Of a DNA stretch of 64,000 bases, positions 1-10,764 are shown piece after piece; position 1 is the first letter of the stretch, and every line of letters starts with the position of its first letter. This DNA is from Uloborus plumipes. Its lineage: Eukaryota > Arthropoda > Arachnida > Araneae > Uloboridae. The DNA is taken from positions 1 through 64,000 of the forward strand of contig JAXGGA010003867.1 of assembly GCA_038373865.1 (NCBI GenBank), given 5' to 3'. Position numbers and translations under genes: made by a program. Below the pieces are notes generated by a model that saw only the letters and a list, made by a program, of their open reading frames with translations, made no database searches and had not been told where the DNA came from.

Positions 1-569
1 GAAATATTTTTTTCCAAATTAGAATTATATTTTCAAATAACTAAGAAATGGTTTACGTGGAAAATATTCTGTTTCATCTTCTAAGTGAGGAAATAATAAG
101 GCTTGTTTAGTTATGAGTATTATTTTGATAACTAAATTCTTTTTTGAAAGTTTATCGCTGCATTTCCATGAAAAGCTTTAAAAAGAACTGAATTATCACT
201 AAAAAGAGCAAGTTATTTATCTTTCATACAAATTATTTTAAATTGAAAAATTTTCAAACCTAATTTTTAGCTGAGAATTATAAATTTCAAAATGGAACTT
301 TCAGAATAAGGTAAAAGATCGTTCTCAGTATAGGCAATATTGAAGCAAAACAAATGGAGGTGAGGCTAAGAAGTAATAATAAAAATAAATTAAATTAAAA
401 GAAAAAAATATTAGAAAGATTTTTCACACATTGTTAGAGATCAAAATGCCAGATAAATAATTATAAAGGGAATTTTTTTCCCTGGTAAATTACACTGTAT
501 ATTAAGAAGTCAGAACGTTTTAGACAGTCTTCCCCGTGAAAACTTATTTTTAATCGTTTTTAATTATTT
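1..569. other. AT-rich non-coding DNA
   Basis: No reading frame, RNA gene or repeat structure that I can support. The composition is AT-rich with short A and T runs. Confidence 0.5.
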
Positions 570-816
570 GAAGGGCCAAGGGGGAAAAAGGTGAAAGTCA
601 ATTTTCCGTCAATTTTGAGATATTAGCACTATCTAGGGGCTATGAAAAAGCACTATCATCTGTTAGAACAACAAGGGGAAAAAAGATGAGAATCGACCGA
701 AATGTGCATGAAAACTCTATTAACTACACAAGGAGTTACGAGAAGTCAAACTTTGTTTTTCGTTTTTCTCGAAATCGCTTTTTGGTCACTTTCATCTTTT
801 CCCCCCCTGGCCCTTC
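570..816. mobile_element. Short TIR element (MITE), 247 bp
   Basis: Both ends carry a terminal inverted repeat of about 29 bp that begins GAAGGGCCA and continues through a G-run into AAAAGRTGAAAGT. The left copy (570-598) and the inverted right copy (788-816) differ at only a few bases. ATTT stands immediately outside each end (566-569 and 817-820), a likely 4-bp target duplication. There is no coding capacity. Seen: the TIRs and flanks. Inferred: a non-autonomous DNA transposon whose superfamily I cannot name. Confidence 0.7.
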
Positions 817-820
817 ATTT

Positions 821-2580
821 GCTTTTATCAAAAGTAAAAATTATGAAGCAATAAAAGCAGGATGAAAAACATTAATTTTTTTTCAAGCACTAAATTAAGC
901 TTTTGCATTGTTATTGATCAAATGCATGAATTTTGAATACTGTAACGTGAGCATAAAATGTGAGGTGTGGGAGTAAAAACCATTTTTTTTTTTAATTCTT
1001 TTGCCGCTTCAACTTGAATAAACATATCTCTCATTAAAAAAGGAGGCGTCTCCGTTTCCCTCTCTGTCTTGTCAACAACATTTAAGATCGTCCTATATTT
1101 CGTTTTAAAGGGCTTAAACTTTGGTTTCCAAAGGAGAGTTCTCGAAAATTCCTACCCTAATATCATTGAAAGTCAACTAAAATCACGTTGTTCGAATATT
1201 TGTCTATCCTCTTAAAGTTACCAAAGATGACCCATCAATTTTGAAAAAGTTCCGGGGTGGGCCAAAAAGAGGGCATCCGTTTTCCCACAGGGGGGAGGAG
1301 CTACGGAGCGGTTTCGGTTTCGGCTTCCACTGCGCAGCCCTACTGCGCAAGATAGTTTGTGTGCACGACTTTAGTTGGGATCTCATTCTGTTTGCCAAAC
1401 TGGCGATAAAGTTCCTTTTCTGGAAAAGGTAAGAACGGTGGAAAGAACCAATCAGGGTGGTTCAAGTTAGTTAAAGTTATGGCTGCATTTCCGTACATTG
1501 ATGTAAAATGTTTTGAGAGTTTTTGGTGCTGGTTTGAACTCGTTTAACCGTAACCATCTGTTTGTTTACGTCTAATAATTTTCTGTATAGTTCATATTTT
1601 ATTTTCATGGTCGACTTTTTCGAAAAATGCTCTCTCTCACTATTTTTGTGATTAAAATGAAGCATTTTCAGGCATTAAGTGTGTTTTTAAAGCATATTGT
1701 GAAATATATTTAGAATTTTTTATGTTGCTTAGTTACTCTTTGCGTATTTGATGATCGATACATGTTTGATTTTGTGTATGAAAACAACTTCAAAATCAAG
1801 ACTTTGCGACACTAAATTAATTCAAAAGGTAATTTTAAAACTCCATTAACAAGAAGAAATGACTTTTTTTTACAGTACTTAAGAAAAAAATTAATATGTT
1901 TACACATCAAAGATTAAAAGAAGTACATTTTGTATGTTAATCAAACATGGGTGAAACGCACTTTCTAATTATAGGAGAAAATTTTTTCAATTGATAATTA
2001 TTTCAAAATGTGAAAGTTAGAATAAAGACGTTTTCAGTTATCTAAAAAAAAAGATAGGAATGTGTAATTACAAATCCCTAAACGTTTCATAATATTCCTT
2101 GAACAAAAATAGACATTTAAGTATGAAAATTTTCAAAGCAGAATTTTTTAACCTACAAACTATTTTGCTTAAGTTTATACTTCAATCATGCAGTGATGTG
2201 ATATACTCTAGAGACTAATAAAATTAAGAGTGCATATGGTTATTTATAGAGTTGTTCCAGGCTTTAATTGCACTAAAGTGCATTCATTTTAAATTAACCA
2301 GTGCAAAATACAAGAATACAAAAACCTGATAATAACATTTATAGTTTTTACCCATGAAAGCGGGCTACTTGATCGGCTTTGTGAAAACAAATGCCACTCT
2401 TCTCTCTTGCACATTCCTTTTACTTAATTTGTGGATTAATTGCAAAATTTGCTTTTTAGCAGTTACCGTGCCACCCTAATCCATTGATAATTAGGATTTT
2501 ACTCTATCTTTAAAGGTTTTTTTTTTCTTAATATGTTTTTGGAGAAGTACTTTCTAAACATTGCTTTACCTTTACCAACT
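821..2580. other. Non-coding AT-rich DNA
   Basis: The ORFs near 1204-1665 are short, overlap on both strands and show no family motif. A more GC-rich patch at 1250-1350 looks like repeat DNA rather than an exon. Nothing else is supportable. Confidence 0.4.
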
Positions 2581-2588
2581 ATGTGAGG

Positions 2589-3117
2589 CAGCGGCATAGC
2601 GTAGGATTTTACCGCCTGGTGCATGCGCCATATTTTCCGCCCCTTCTCTTTTCTCCTACTCCCGGGGGGGGGCAGGAGAGGCGTTTTTCGGGCTGAGGAG
2701 TTTCCCCTCAGCCCGAGAAATTATGACATTTTCAATTTTTTCTGAATGAAAGCAGGTTTTTTTTTTTAAATCCACACCATGTTTTACATTTTAATGTATT
2801 CATCGTACAACAGGAAATGCTGATCGAAATATTCTAATAAATCTTTTTCTAAAATTACTGAAATATGAAAGATAATATTTTCCTTAAATGAAAACATTTA
2901 AAGCAGAATAATATTAAACAGCACTGTGCGAGCATGTCAATGCCGGTGATAACGGACTGCATGTAGACAAGTTTGATTTGAAGGGAGAGGGGATAAAAAA
3001 GCTTTTGATGCAGATTTAGTTATATACAATTTGTCAAAAAAAAAAAAAATCTCAAGTTATTGTTGCAGAATTTGCCGCCTCTAGCAAAGTGCCTAATTGC
3101 CTCACGCTACGCCACTG
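2589..3117. mobile_element. Non-autonomous hAT-like element, 529 bp
   Basis: The left end reads CAGCGGCATAGCG and the inverted right end CAGTGGCGTAGCG, the CAGNGGCRTAGCG type of terminus found in hAT transposons. A perfect 8-bp target duplication, ATGTGAGG, flanks the element (2581-2588 and 3118-3125), and 8 bp is the hallmark length for hAT. There is no transposase ORF inside. A small internal hairpin (CGGGCTGAGG with its complement, about 2689-2715) lies beside a G-run. Confidence 0.8.
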
Positions 3118-3125
3118 ATGTGAGG

Positions 3126-3702
3126 GGCCTGTGTGGCCCCTCATATAGTTTGTAGAGCAATAAATCAAAAAATAACTAGCTGAACATAATGAAACTTTCT
3201 AAGTTTTTATAAAATGACCCTCTTTGATTGATTACTTTATCATATAGCCTCATAGAAGTGTAACTATCGAACCCTATACCTAGAAAGACGGGATGAGGCT
3301 ATTGAAAGGTTATGTGAATCGAGTGTAGCAGAGAGCAGACAGTTGAACATAAACAACTTTAATACAACACATGGGGACACACAGCAAGACATAGAGAAAA
3401 ATAGTGAAGACTCTTATACTACTATAGTATTTTTACTGGGCAGGCCGGAGCCTTTTTCCCGGGCTGAAAGGCGCCCGCAAAGCGGGCGAAGATAGTCATG
3501 AACGAGAGCTGTCATGAGCGAGAGAGAGTTCTACTCACGAAACATCGCCTTGCGGCAAAGGTCTGAACGGGAGGTAGAAAACCTGTGAGGGAGGAAAGAG
3601 AAAGAGGGGGGCGAGAAGGGAGGGGAGGCAAAGGAGCCGGCGCCAAGTAAGGCGAGGCTTAGTCAGGGGGGAGCGAGTGAGCCAGAACCCGGAGGTTCTC
3701 GA
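3126..3702 (-). other. Non-coding tail of the minus-strand retroelement
   Basis: This segment follows the stop of the minus-strand gag ORF. It is far more GC-rich than its surroundings at 3440-3700. It contains an imperfect hairpin at 3466-3490 (GCGCCCGC/GCGGGC) and, on the minus strand near 3360, a TATTAAAG that could act as a poly(A) signal. It may be retroelement 3' UTR or part of an LTR from another insertion. I found no paired repeat to decide. Confidence 0.35.
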
Positions 3703-4581
3703 TCACCGCTCCGATGATATCACGCACCCTTCCTTGCTTCTCCGTGCGCTGGGGGCTTTCCTCTCGGAGTATTTCTGGCCAATCTTGGGGCGGCGCGGGC
3801 AGTTCCAGTCAGAGGCGGTATGATTGCCAAGGCAGTTGAAGCATTTCTTCTGAGTTTTGTCAGGGCACCCTCTGGAATCATGCTGCTCGGCGCAGAATCT
3901 GCAGACTGGCTTCTTTCTGCAGGAGTGGGCCGAGTGCTGGAAGCCTTGGCAGTTGAAACACTGCGGGATGTCGAAGGTCCTTTTCTTGAGCCTTTCCCAT
4001 CGGATGCCGAAGGGTCCTAGTGTCCTGCAGGTCTCCATCTGGGTCGCTTCACTGTCAGGCTTCGCAAGTACCAAGAATGTTGGCAGGGGCTTTCCTTTCG
4101 AGTTGAACTGAATCACTTTCTCAACCTTGACTCCTTTCTCATTGAGCTCCATTTCGATGTCGCTGCATGGATAGCCCGCTGGGAGCCCTCGGATGACTCT
4201 CTTGGTCGGGACTTCGTCTTGTGGCCGTCGGGTCCAGTGTTCCATGTTCTTTTCATCCGCGTACTTCTGGATTTTCTCCAGGCCTTCGGAGTTCTCAGCA
4301 CGTATCTTTATCTCCTTTCCTCGGATTGCGGCTTCGAAGACCGTGTTCGTAGCCACTATCATTTCCTTTATGGTGGTGGTGAAATTTTCTAGGTTGGCCA
4401 GGGTGATCGTCGGGGCTTGCGGGGTTCTTCTTTGCCTTCTCGGCGCTGCGGTCAGGATTTCGGCGTATGTAGTGGCTTTCGCTGCCTTTTCCGTCTGCAC
4501 TTTTTTTTCCGCTCTCTCAGTAGTAACCTCCATTTTCGTGCTCCCTTGTTTTTCCAGATCCTCTTGGTGGAGATCCCACAT
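3703..4581 (-). CDS. Jockey-like retrotransposon ORF1 (gag, nucleic-acid-binding)
   Basis: A 292-codon ORF. Residues about 128-175 form an RRM-like segment (RVIRGLPAGYPCSDIEMEL onward) typical of jockey-clade ORF1 proteins. Three CCHC-type zinc knuckles follow, at about 208-221 (CFNCQGFQHSAHSC), 227-239 (CRFCAEQHDSRGC) and 247-261 (CFNCLGNHTASDWNC). These proteins bind the element's RNA and deliver it for target-primed reverse transcription. The first Met (MWDLHQ) is not certain to be the true start, because the frame stays open about 24 codons further back to a TAG. A separate open stretch just upstream (about 4637-4800, minus) in another frame ends DIKS and looks like more retroelement protein cut off by a frameshift. 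The protein is basic at the C-terminus, as usual. This copy is probably not autonomous. Confidence 0.85.
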   Translation of the reverse strand: MWDLHQEDLEKQGSTKMEVTTERAEKKVQTEKAAKATTYAEILTAAPRRQRRTPQAPTITLANLENFTTTIKEMIVATNTVFEAAIRGKEIKIRAENSEGLEKIQKYADEKNMEHWTRRPQDEVPTKRVIRGLPAGYPCSDIEMELNEKGVKVEKVIQFNSKGKPLPTFLVLAKPDSEATQMETCRTLGPFGIRWERLKKRTFDIPQCFNCQGFQHSAHSCRKKPVCRFCAEQHDSRGCPDKTQKKCFNCLGNHTASDWNCPRRPKIGQKYSERKAPSARRSKEGCVISSER

Positions 4582-4635
4582 CCTTCTTGCTAACAGTCTG
4601 AAGACCGAGACTATCCTGTGTATTTTGTATGCTGG

Positions 4636-4801
4636 TGACCTCAGGATTTGATATCGCTAACCACTGCATATCCAATTTGGTCTGCCATTTCCTCCATCAC
4701 TTCGTAGATGCTGCGTAAGTCGTTGAATTCGGTGATTCCTTCCACTGCCGTCGCTAATTTATTGTCATCAAACTTATATTTCTGCACAATTTTCTCGATG
4801 G
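4636..4801 (-). pseudogene. Frameshifted retroelement ORF fragment
   Basis: Between the RT-like ORF and the gag ORF, a third minus-strand frame is open for about 50 codons. It reads IEKIVQKYKFDDNKLATAV onward and ends VVSDIKS before a TGA. The hydrophilic, helix-like composition resembles the N-terminal part of jockey-type ORF1 proteins. It directly precedes the gag ORF in another frame, so a single indel may separate the two parts. This is inference; no family motif is present. Confidence 0.4.
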
Positions 4802-4809
4802 GGTGTAGA

Positions 4810-5655
4810 CTATCTTAGGAGCTGCGGGTCGACGAGAATGAGTTGTTCAATGAATTCGGTGTGGAACATCTTAGTCGCATCGTTTCGGCTTCGGCAAGGA
4901 AGCGGCATTTCTCCCGCTTCCTTGAGTAATATGGGAATAGGGGTAAAGGATGGCAGACCTGTCGCCACCCTCATGAAAGAGTGAAAAATAGTATCCAGTG
5001 TTTTCCTGCTAGAGGTTGAGGGGGAAACAAACACATGACTGCCGTAATCCAAACGACTTCGTATGCACATGTTACCAATTCTAAGCTGGTGGGTAGATCT
5101 AGCTCCCCATTTCCTAGATGCAATGAATTTAAAAACATTTATGTACTTAGAGACTTTTTTTGCAACCTGATTAAAGTGATAGTGAAAAGTGAGATTAGCA
5201 GAAAAAAAGAGGCCCAACATTTTCAAATTGTCCTTCCAAGGGATGTCGATGTCATTAATTTTAAAGTTTCTACAAGGTTTTTCTTTCTTGTTAGAAAAGT
5301 TAATGGCAGAACACTTGCTTGGGACAATCTTCATGTTCCATCTTTCACACCAGTTCTGAATGTGCACAAAGGCAGTCTGCAAACGGTTCATAACATTATC
5401 CAAATCAGGACATGAGCAAAAAATAAAGATGCCGTCAGCGAAGGTAGTAAATTTATCCACCGACAAAACATTTCTCCATTTAACATTAAAAATTCTGTTC
5501 GAGAGAAAATTAAAAATCCAAAGCGCTGCATAACCGCTTATTCCCATTTCAATCAGCTTGATCATCAAGCCATCTATCCAAACCAGATCGTATGCTGCTT
5601 GAAGATCGAGAGAAATGCCGATGAAAAACAAAACAGTAAGGAAAAATGTAAACAT
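4810..5655 (-). pseudogene. Broken non-LTR reverse transcriptase
   Basis: A 281-codon ORF with the pattern of a jockey-type RT. LDLQAAYDLV (about 16-25) matches the first catalytic-aspartate motif, TFADGIF (about 70-76) sits where YADD belongs, and a thumb/connection region follows (CERWNMKIVPSKC; FLGLFF-like KMLGLFFSANLTF; later RLDYGSHVF). Two defects can be seen. The second catalytic aspartate of YADD is glycine. The fingers/palm block that normally carries QGSVLSP is missing between NVKWRNVLSV and DKFTTFADG, an internal deletion. The endonuclease and RT N-terminus are absent. On this strand the RT lies upstream of gag, the reverse of the normal order, so the two ORFs come from a rearrangement or from two insertions. 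It should not be active. Confidence 0.8.
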
Positions 5656-6642
5656 TCAATTTTGTTGCCACTGGTTATTTCTATTTTAAAAATAAGAGTA
5701 AATATTCGTAAATGAGAAGTGACGTGTTTTTGTAAACACCTTTTTAATCGCCGTTTTAGTGCTTGAATAGTCACTTTGTGGGAATTGAATAAATTATTCA
5801 AATATTTTATAAACAAACAGCTAATCAAATTTTCTAATAGAATGATTCTGGTTACTGCCAAAACTAAATGAATCGGCGACTCCATTCGAACACAACCCAT
5901 TAGTTTACTTCAACCAATGCCAAATCAGGGTAGTAGCAGCCACGTGCTTTTTGCATAGCAACGGAGCGTGGCAACCGTTCCTGGTGGACAAGCAACTCCA
6001 TGTTTACCGTATGCGTAGCATGGTATTGAGAGTGCGCAGTTGCTTTTTTAGCCTTTTTTAACTGTAAAATGTATTCCGAGTCCTGTGAAAGCCTTCATAA
6101 CAAAGAAAAAAGAAGATACATTGATAAAATCAAGATAATAAATACGGATCTTAATTGTAAATTAAGTAAAAATGAATTTTAAACTGATGCGCTTCTAACT
6201 TGCCGTACAAATACAAAAAAAAAGAAAAAGAAGGATCGATAGCTTCACAGTTTATGAATATTCAATGCATTAAGAATAATCAAATCCTTTAAAAACAATC
6301 ATATTAGCAGACAGTTTGTTGTTATTCTACTCAGTGGTTAAATACACGGAGATTTTAGTAAATAATACTTTTTTTTTAATGATTGATGCGTTGAAAATGA
6401 AACATCAATATGAAATACAAACAAAACAAACCAAAACTGAAAAAAGAACGGGCCAAAATAGCAGTCAAATGCATAAGAAATAAGATTACAGAGCGAATCA
6501 TCGGTAAGAAAAGCAGACGACGTTTCGAGTATGTCTGGCTAAGGCCCCTATGTTTGGCTATATAGCGGCTCTATGTGGTGTTTGTTTGTCTACCAAGATG
6601 ACGTCAGCTGCTACTGCCTATACTCTAACTATTGGTGATTAA
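5656..6642. other. Non-coding AT-rich DNA
   Basis: The ORF at 5574-5900 (minus) shows no retroelement or host motif beyond its overlap with the RT. I see nothing else that can be supported up to the twin MITE. Confidence 0.4.
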
Positions 6643-6945
6643 GGCAGGAATTCAAGTGAAACACCATTGCAATCGCTTCGAATTGCAATCGCTACTGGAA
6701 GTGAATTACATTATCATCAACTTAACTTGGCACTGACGTCACTACGGGTGGAGCCAATAAGAGCTCGCAAGCACTCAGCGATCTCCTCTTATTCGCCAAG
6801 TAGGCTGTGACGTTTTATCTAGCTCGTTTTTCATAGGCAAACGTCACGCTGACGTCATGATGTTTTTATCAAGAAACGTTCTAATGTAATTCATTTCCAG
6901 TAGCGATTGTAATTTGCGATCGCCTGTTTTACTTGAATTCCTGCC
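6643..6945. mobile_element. Harbinger-like MITE, copy 1 (303 bp)
   Basis: The termini are inverted repeats starting GGCAGGAATTCAAGTGAAAC. The interior carries ACTGACGTCAC, GGGTGGAGCCAATA and a TGACGTTTTATCTAGCTCG block, all shared with copy 2. The left flank is TAA. Only TTA separates this copy from the next one. A 3-bp TWA target fits PIF/Harbinger elements, but there is no coding capacity to confirm it. Confidence 0.75.
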
Positions 6946-6948
6946 TTA

Positions 6949-7229
6949 GGCAGGAATTCAAGTGAAACACCATTGCAATCCCTTCGATGCGATCGTAAAA
7001 TAAATGCTAACGCAACTTAACTTGGAACTGACGTCGCTACGGGTGGAGCCAATAGGAGCTCACAAGCAGTCAGCGATCTCCTCTTATTCGCTAAGTAGGC
7101 TGTGACGTTTTATCTAGCTCGTTTTTCATAGGCAAACGTCACGATGTTTTTATCAAGAAACGTTCTAATGTAATTCATTTCCAGTAGCGATTGGAATTTG
7201 CGATTGCCTGTTTCACTTGAATTCCTGCC
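6949..7229. mobile_element. Harbinger-like MITE, copy 2 (281 bp)
   Basis: Same orientation, same termini and same internal blocks as the copy just to its left. It differs mainly by the loss of the GCTGACGTCAT segment near the middle and by changes after the left TIR. The right flank is TAA, matching the left flank of copy 1. Confidence 0.75.
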
Positions 7230-7327
7230 TAAAATATAACTACTCGAAGTAAACATTGCGTCCACGTATTAATTTTTAGGTTTTGTTTGATTTTTCATCG
7301 GATCAACATGGTCCAAAATTTTCAAAA

Positions 7328-7545
7328 TTCTATTCTATTCTATTCTAGAAGTCAATAGACTTCGACACACATGAGGACTGCGTACTATGCGCCTTGCCTC
7401 CACAGATAGTACAATACAGATTTTATTGAAGGAAAGAATTTACAGCACAGAGAAGGAAATTACACCCAGGGCAAAGGCGGGAATCGAACCCGCGCCTCTT
7501 GAGATTACAAACTGACGGGCAGACCCATTGCGCCGTTGAGGCCCC
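7328..7545 (-). mobile_element. tRNA-derived SINE (family A), 218 bp
   Basis: On the minus strand the head starts at 7545 with GGGGCCTCAACGGCGCAATG. It has an A-box-like segment and a perfect Pol III B box, GGTTCGATTCC (7480-7490). The body continues to a tail of AGAAT pentamers (7328-7347). A perfect 12-bp direct repeat, AAATTTTCAAAA, flanks it (7316-7327 and 7546-7557), the target duplication expected from LINE-mediated insertion. The head folds poorly as a tRNA, so it is not called a tRNA gene. Confidence 0.85.
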
Positions 7546-7611
7546 AAATTTTCAAAAGATATGCAAAAATCATTTCAAAATATTAAAGATGACTTCATTT
7601 CATTTCACCGT

Positions 7612-7665
7612 CACCATTGTTGTTCAAATCAATTTTAAATGCGACATTTCAAACCAAGGCTGAAC
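7612..7665. repeat. Dispersed repeat shared with the Helitron-linked locus at 53 kb
   Basis: About 50 bp here (ACCATTGTTGTTCAAATCAA and on to GACATTTCAAACCAAGGCT) are almost identical to 52988-53040, which lies just upstream of a Helitron protein fragment. The match starts and stops abruptly on both sides. It may be a conserved piece of a Helitron end; that is inference. Confidence 0.6.
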
Positions 7666-7737
7666 TCGATTTATATCGGTCTTGTATCAAAAACCGAGCC
7701 CACTACAGTGGTCTGACATGATTTAATGAATTCTTAG

Positions 7738-8990
7738 GGCCGAATTTAAGTGAAACACCAAGGCAATCACTTCGAGGCGATCGCAAATTGCAATCGCTAC
7801 TGGAAGTCTCTACCTCTAGGCCCACGTGGCCCCCGCCTTTAACACTTATACGACAATTTTAAATGGTCCTAGAACATCCCATAGCAAAATATTGACAGTA
7901 TCATTCGTTTATGCGTCGCTCTATAGATAAATATTTCACTTATGCGCCGAATTTTCCCTAAAATTTAAATTTTTTTATTTATTTTCTTTAAGAAATAAGC
8001 ATTTTTCTTCACTTTCCTGATGCAAAAAACCCGTAGTTTTTGAGAGCCAGGAAAAACTCCGGGAATTTTGGGGAATAAACCCGGAATTTTGGGGAACATA
8101 GGGAATTTTGGATGTAAACAAACATTTCCATAGTTGTTATGACTAATGTAAGAGTAAAAAATAAGACTTCGTCATTATATTTGAGTTGAAAATACAACTT
8201 TCAAAACAGTACTGTTATAAAGTGCCACTGCCTTTGGAGCTCTTAAAAAAAGAGAGAAAAAAACATAATGCTGAAATAAATATTTTTAGTTTGATAAAAA
8301 CCACTCAGACAACCCTGTCTATTGGCACAAAGTGTATAACGTGATTTTTTAAAGGAGATTAATATGTGACATACACTGAAAAAAAACTTTATGTTAGTTT
8401 ATAAAAAAAAGTTAGGTTAATTACATAAAATACTAAACATTTTATTTAACAAAAACCATCAATTAACATGTGGAGAAGCAATGATTGCAAGTGATAAGCA
8501 ATTAGTTGCACTTTTAGAAAGCAAACTTAACAAACCACCTCGATATGAAATTATATGCCGTGACAAAACAAACTCAAGTTAGGGTTTCTTTCACTTATTA
8601 ACTATAGGAAATATCTTTTGAATGTATCTAATTAGGGTAATATATTTACGAATTTCAAAACCAGAATTTCTTAACACTTTGAATATTCCCAAAACTCTCG
8701 GGAATTTTCAAAATTCCCTTCCCAAAAACCCCGGGTGCAACCGCAAATTCCCAAATTTGGATTCAAGTGAAACTTTACAATCGCTACGAGATGCTATTGT
8801 ATCGCAATTCGACTTCCAGTAGCGATTGCAATTGCAATCGCAATAGACCAAAATTGCAATCACTTTTGTAAGTCGAATTACGATAGAATCGCATCTCGTA
8901 GCAATTGTATCGTTTCACTTGAATCCAAATTTAGGATTTTGCGATTGCATTGGTGAGTTGCGATCGTTCGTGTTTCACTTAAATTCCTGC
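7738..8990. mobile_element. Larger relative of the GAATTCAAGTGAAAC elements, with a nested insertion
   Basis: The left end (GGCCGAATTTAAGTGAAACAC) and the inverted right end (GCAGGAATTTAAGTGAAACAC) both show the variant AATTTAAGTG instead of AATTCAAGTG, which suggests they are two ends of one 1.25-kb element. The interior is AT-rich, with short GGGAATTTTGGGGAA repeats near 8060-8105. It contains the palindromic element at 8753-8932. No ORF of interest. Confidence 0.45.
8753..8932. mobile_element. Palindromic MITE with about 60-bp TIRs
   Basis: The arms start AAATTTGGATTCAAGTGAAAC and run through a CTACGAGATGC segment to TCGACTT, with the inverted copy ending CTTGAATCCAAATTT. The central part is built from runs of GCAATTGCAATCG. 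It is related by its termini to the other GAATTCAAGTGAAAC elements between 6.6 and 9.2 kb. Confidence 0.65.
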
Positions 8991-9058
8991 ACGAATCGGG
9001 GCCATCGCATGAATCGATGTTTTCACCAACACTAGCTAAGGCCCCTATATAGGTCTAT

Positions 9059-9223
9059 GGGCCGAATTCAAGTGAAACACCATTGCAGTCGCTTCGAGGC
9101 GATCGCATATTGCAACCGCTACTGTAAGTCGAATTCAAGTGAATTCGTTTCACTTGAATCCAAATTTTGGAATTTGCGATTGCATTGGTGAGTTGCGATC
9201 GTCCGTGTTTCACTTGAATTGCC
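9059..9223. mobile_element. Short member of the GAATTCAAGTGAAAC family
   Basis: The left end GGCCGAATTCAAGTGAAACA and the inverted right end GGCAATTCAAGTGAAACA bound 165 bp. An internal junction, GTCGAATTCAAGTGAATTCG, looks like two half-elements fused by deletion. Confidence 0.55.
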
Positions 9224-9356
9224 TAATTGCTATAGCGCTAACACTAGCTAAATGGTAACCGGTCACACTATTCAAACACGACTGTTGAAAAATCTCGATT
9301 TGAAACGCGATGCAGGATTTAACCATGACCGCAACAAAATCGTAAAAATGTAAACA

Positions 9357-9832
9357 AATAAAAATATTTTTGGAAAAAAAATTGAACCGACTGCGAAACT
9401 TCACTCGGCAAGTGCTCAAAAAAGTAAAAAATAATTTTATTCTTTGAACACCGTCGATACTACATTTAGCATAAGTTTTTAAGTCGGCGCAAAAACACTA
9501 AATAGAATCATACGAAACTATAATTTAACTATATATATAAATTGCAATGAATCCATGTTCTTTAATCGCATTCGCATACACTACATTGACAACCACATAT
9601 TTATGTAATGGTACAAATATTCAGCTCTTCATTTTCAATGGTTTTCGCTGAAAAATGTTGGCAAAATGTAGTTAAACATCATTTCACCTATAGTTTTTGC
9701 ACCGACTTCAAAACTTATGCTAAATGTAGTATCGATGGTGTTCAAAGAATAAAATTATTTTTTACTTTTTAGAGCACTTGCCGAGTGAAGTTTCGCAGTC
9801 GGTTCAATTTTTTTTCCAAAAATATTTTTATT
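9357..9832. mobile_element. Fold-back element with 140-bp arms
   Basis: The left arm (9357-9496) and right arm (9693-9832) are inverted copies over about 140 bp with few differences. Both hold AAAATATTTTTGGAAAAAAA, the block with CGAAACTTCACTCGGCAAGTG, and ATACTACATTTAGCATAAG. The spacer is about 196 bp. I found no clear target duplication and no ORF. Confidence 0.75.
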
Positions 9833-10764
9833 TTATTCCTTTTAGTGTAAATGTACATATGAAATAAGGTAATGTTTCCATTACAAAACTTCACCTAATT
9901 TTCTTAAGTAAATTCTCTATAAAATAAACTATGTAAGAAAGAAACTATCAACGCGTCTAAAATTTTAAACGTTTGACACTAAAAACTAATCCTAGTTATT
10001 CTCTGGTATTTATTTATGTACTAGTTTAACCAAAGGCTCAATATTAATGGCTTTTCAACGAATTTATATTTCAAAACAGTTTTTCGCGGTTCATAAGATT
10101 TTACGACGTACTAATCGTTACCATTGAGTTTCATGTTTGCTTCAGTTAAGCCTTCATTTAAAATTCTCATTATTATTATTACTGTTTCATATCAATCACG
10201 TTTTGTAACAATGGATTTGATATTTAATCATTTAGGACAAATCGCTTAAATTTGAGCAAAAATTTGAAGATTTTTCTCACTTTTTTCAGAATTCCTTTAT
10301 CAAACCTCATGTAAATTAAGACTAAAGAAGCATGAAAACTTACGAATCAATCAGTACCTGGTTCGACTTTCAGTTCGTTGGAGTTCAGGAGAAAAGAGGA
10401 GGACATAGAAAGACACTAAGTTTAAAAATTTCAAAAAGACCGTTTCTCCGACGAATTGTATAACCTCCTCCTTTGTTGAAGTCGGTTAAAAAAGATAAAT
10501 TGACGAATTACAATTTATATACGTTATGGTGGTTTTTAAATAAATATCATGGATAGCGTAAAAAAAAAGATCTTTTTGGAACACGTACGATTTGTAGAAA
10601 TCATAGAATTTCATTTCTTGGTTACAGACGTTAGATTAATTAGTTTATTTTATGTATTACGCTGAACGGAAATTTAGGTGAGAGTAAATGTTTGATCTTT
10701 AGTATTTGATCTTCCCCTTTGTGGATATTTTATTAAAACTTGAAGGCTCTTTATCATTTAAGTT
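9833..10764. other. Non-coding AT-rich DNA
   Basis: No ORF above 60 codons and no structure that I can support. Confidence 0.4.

Noticed and set aside
3820..4651. Plus-strand ORFs over the gag gene
   Set aside because: Mirror frames of the minus-strand gag; no independent motif.
7471..7545. tRNA gene
   Set aside because: A good B box but no stable cloverleaf, a non-tRNA body with a pentamer tail and flanking duplications: a SINE head.
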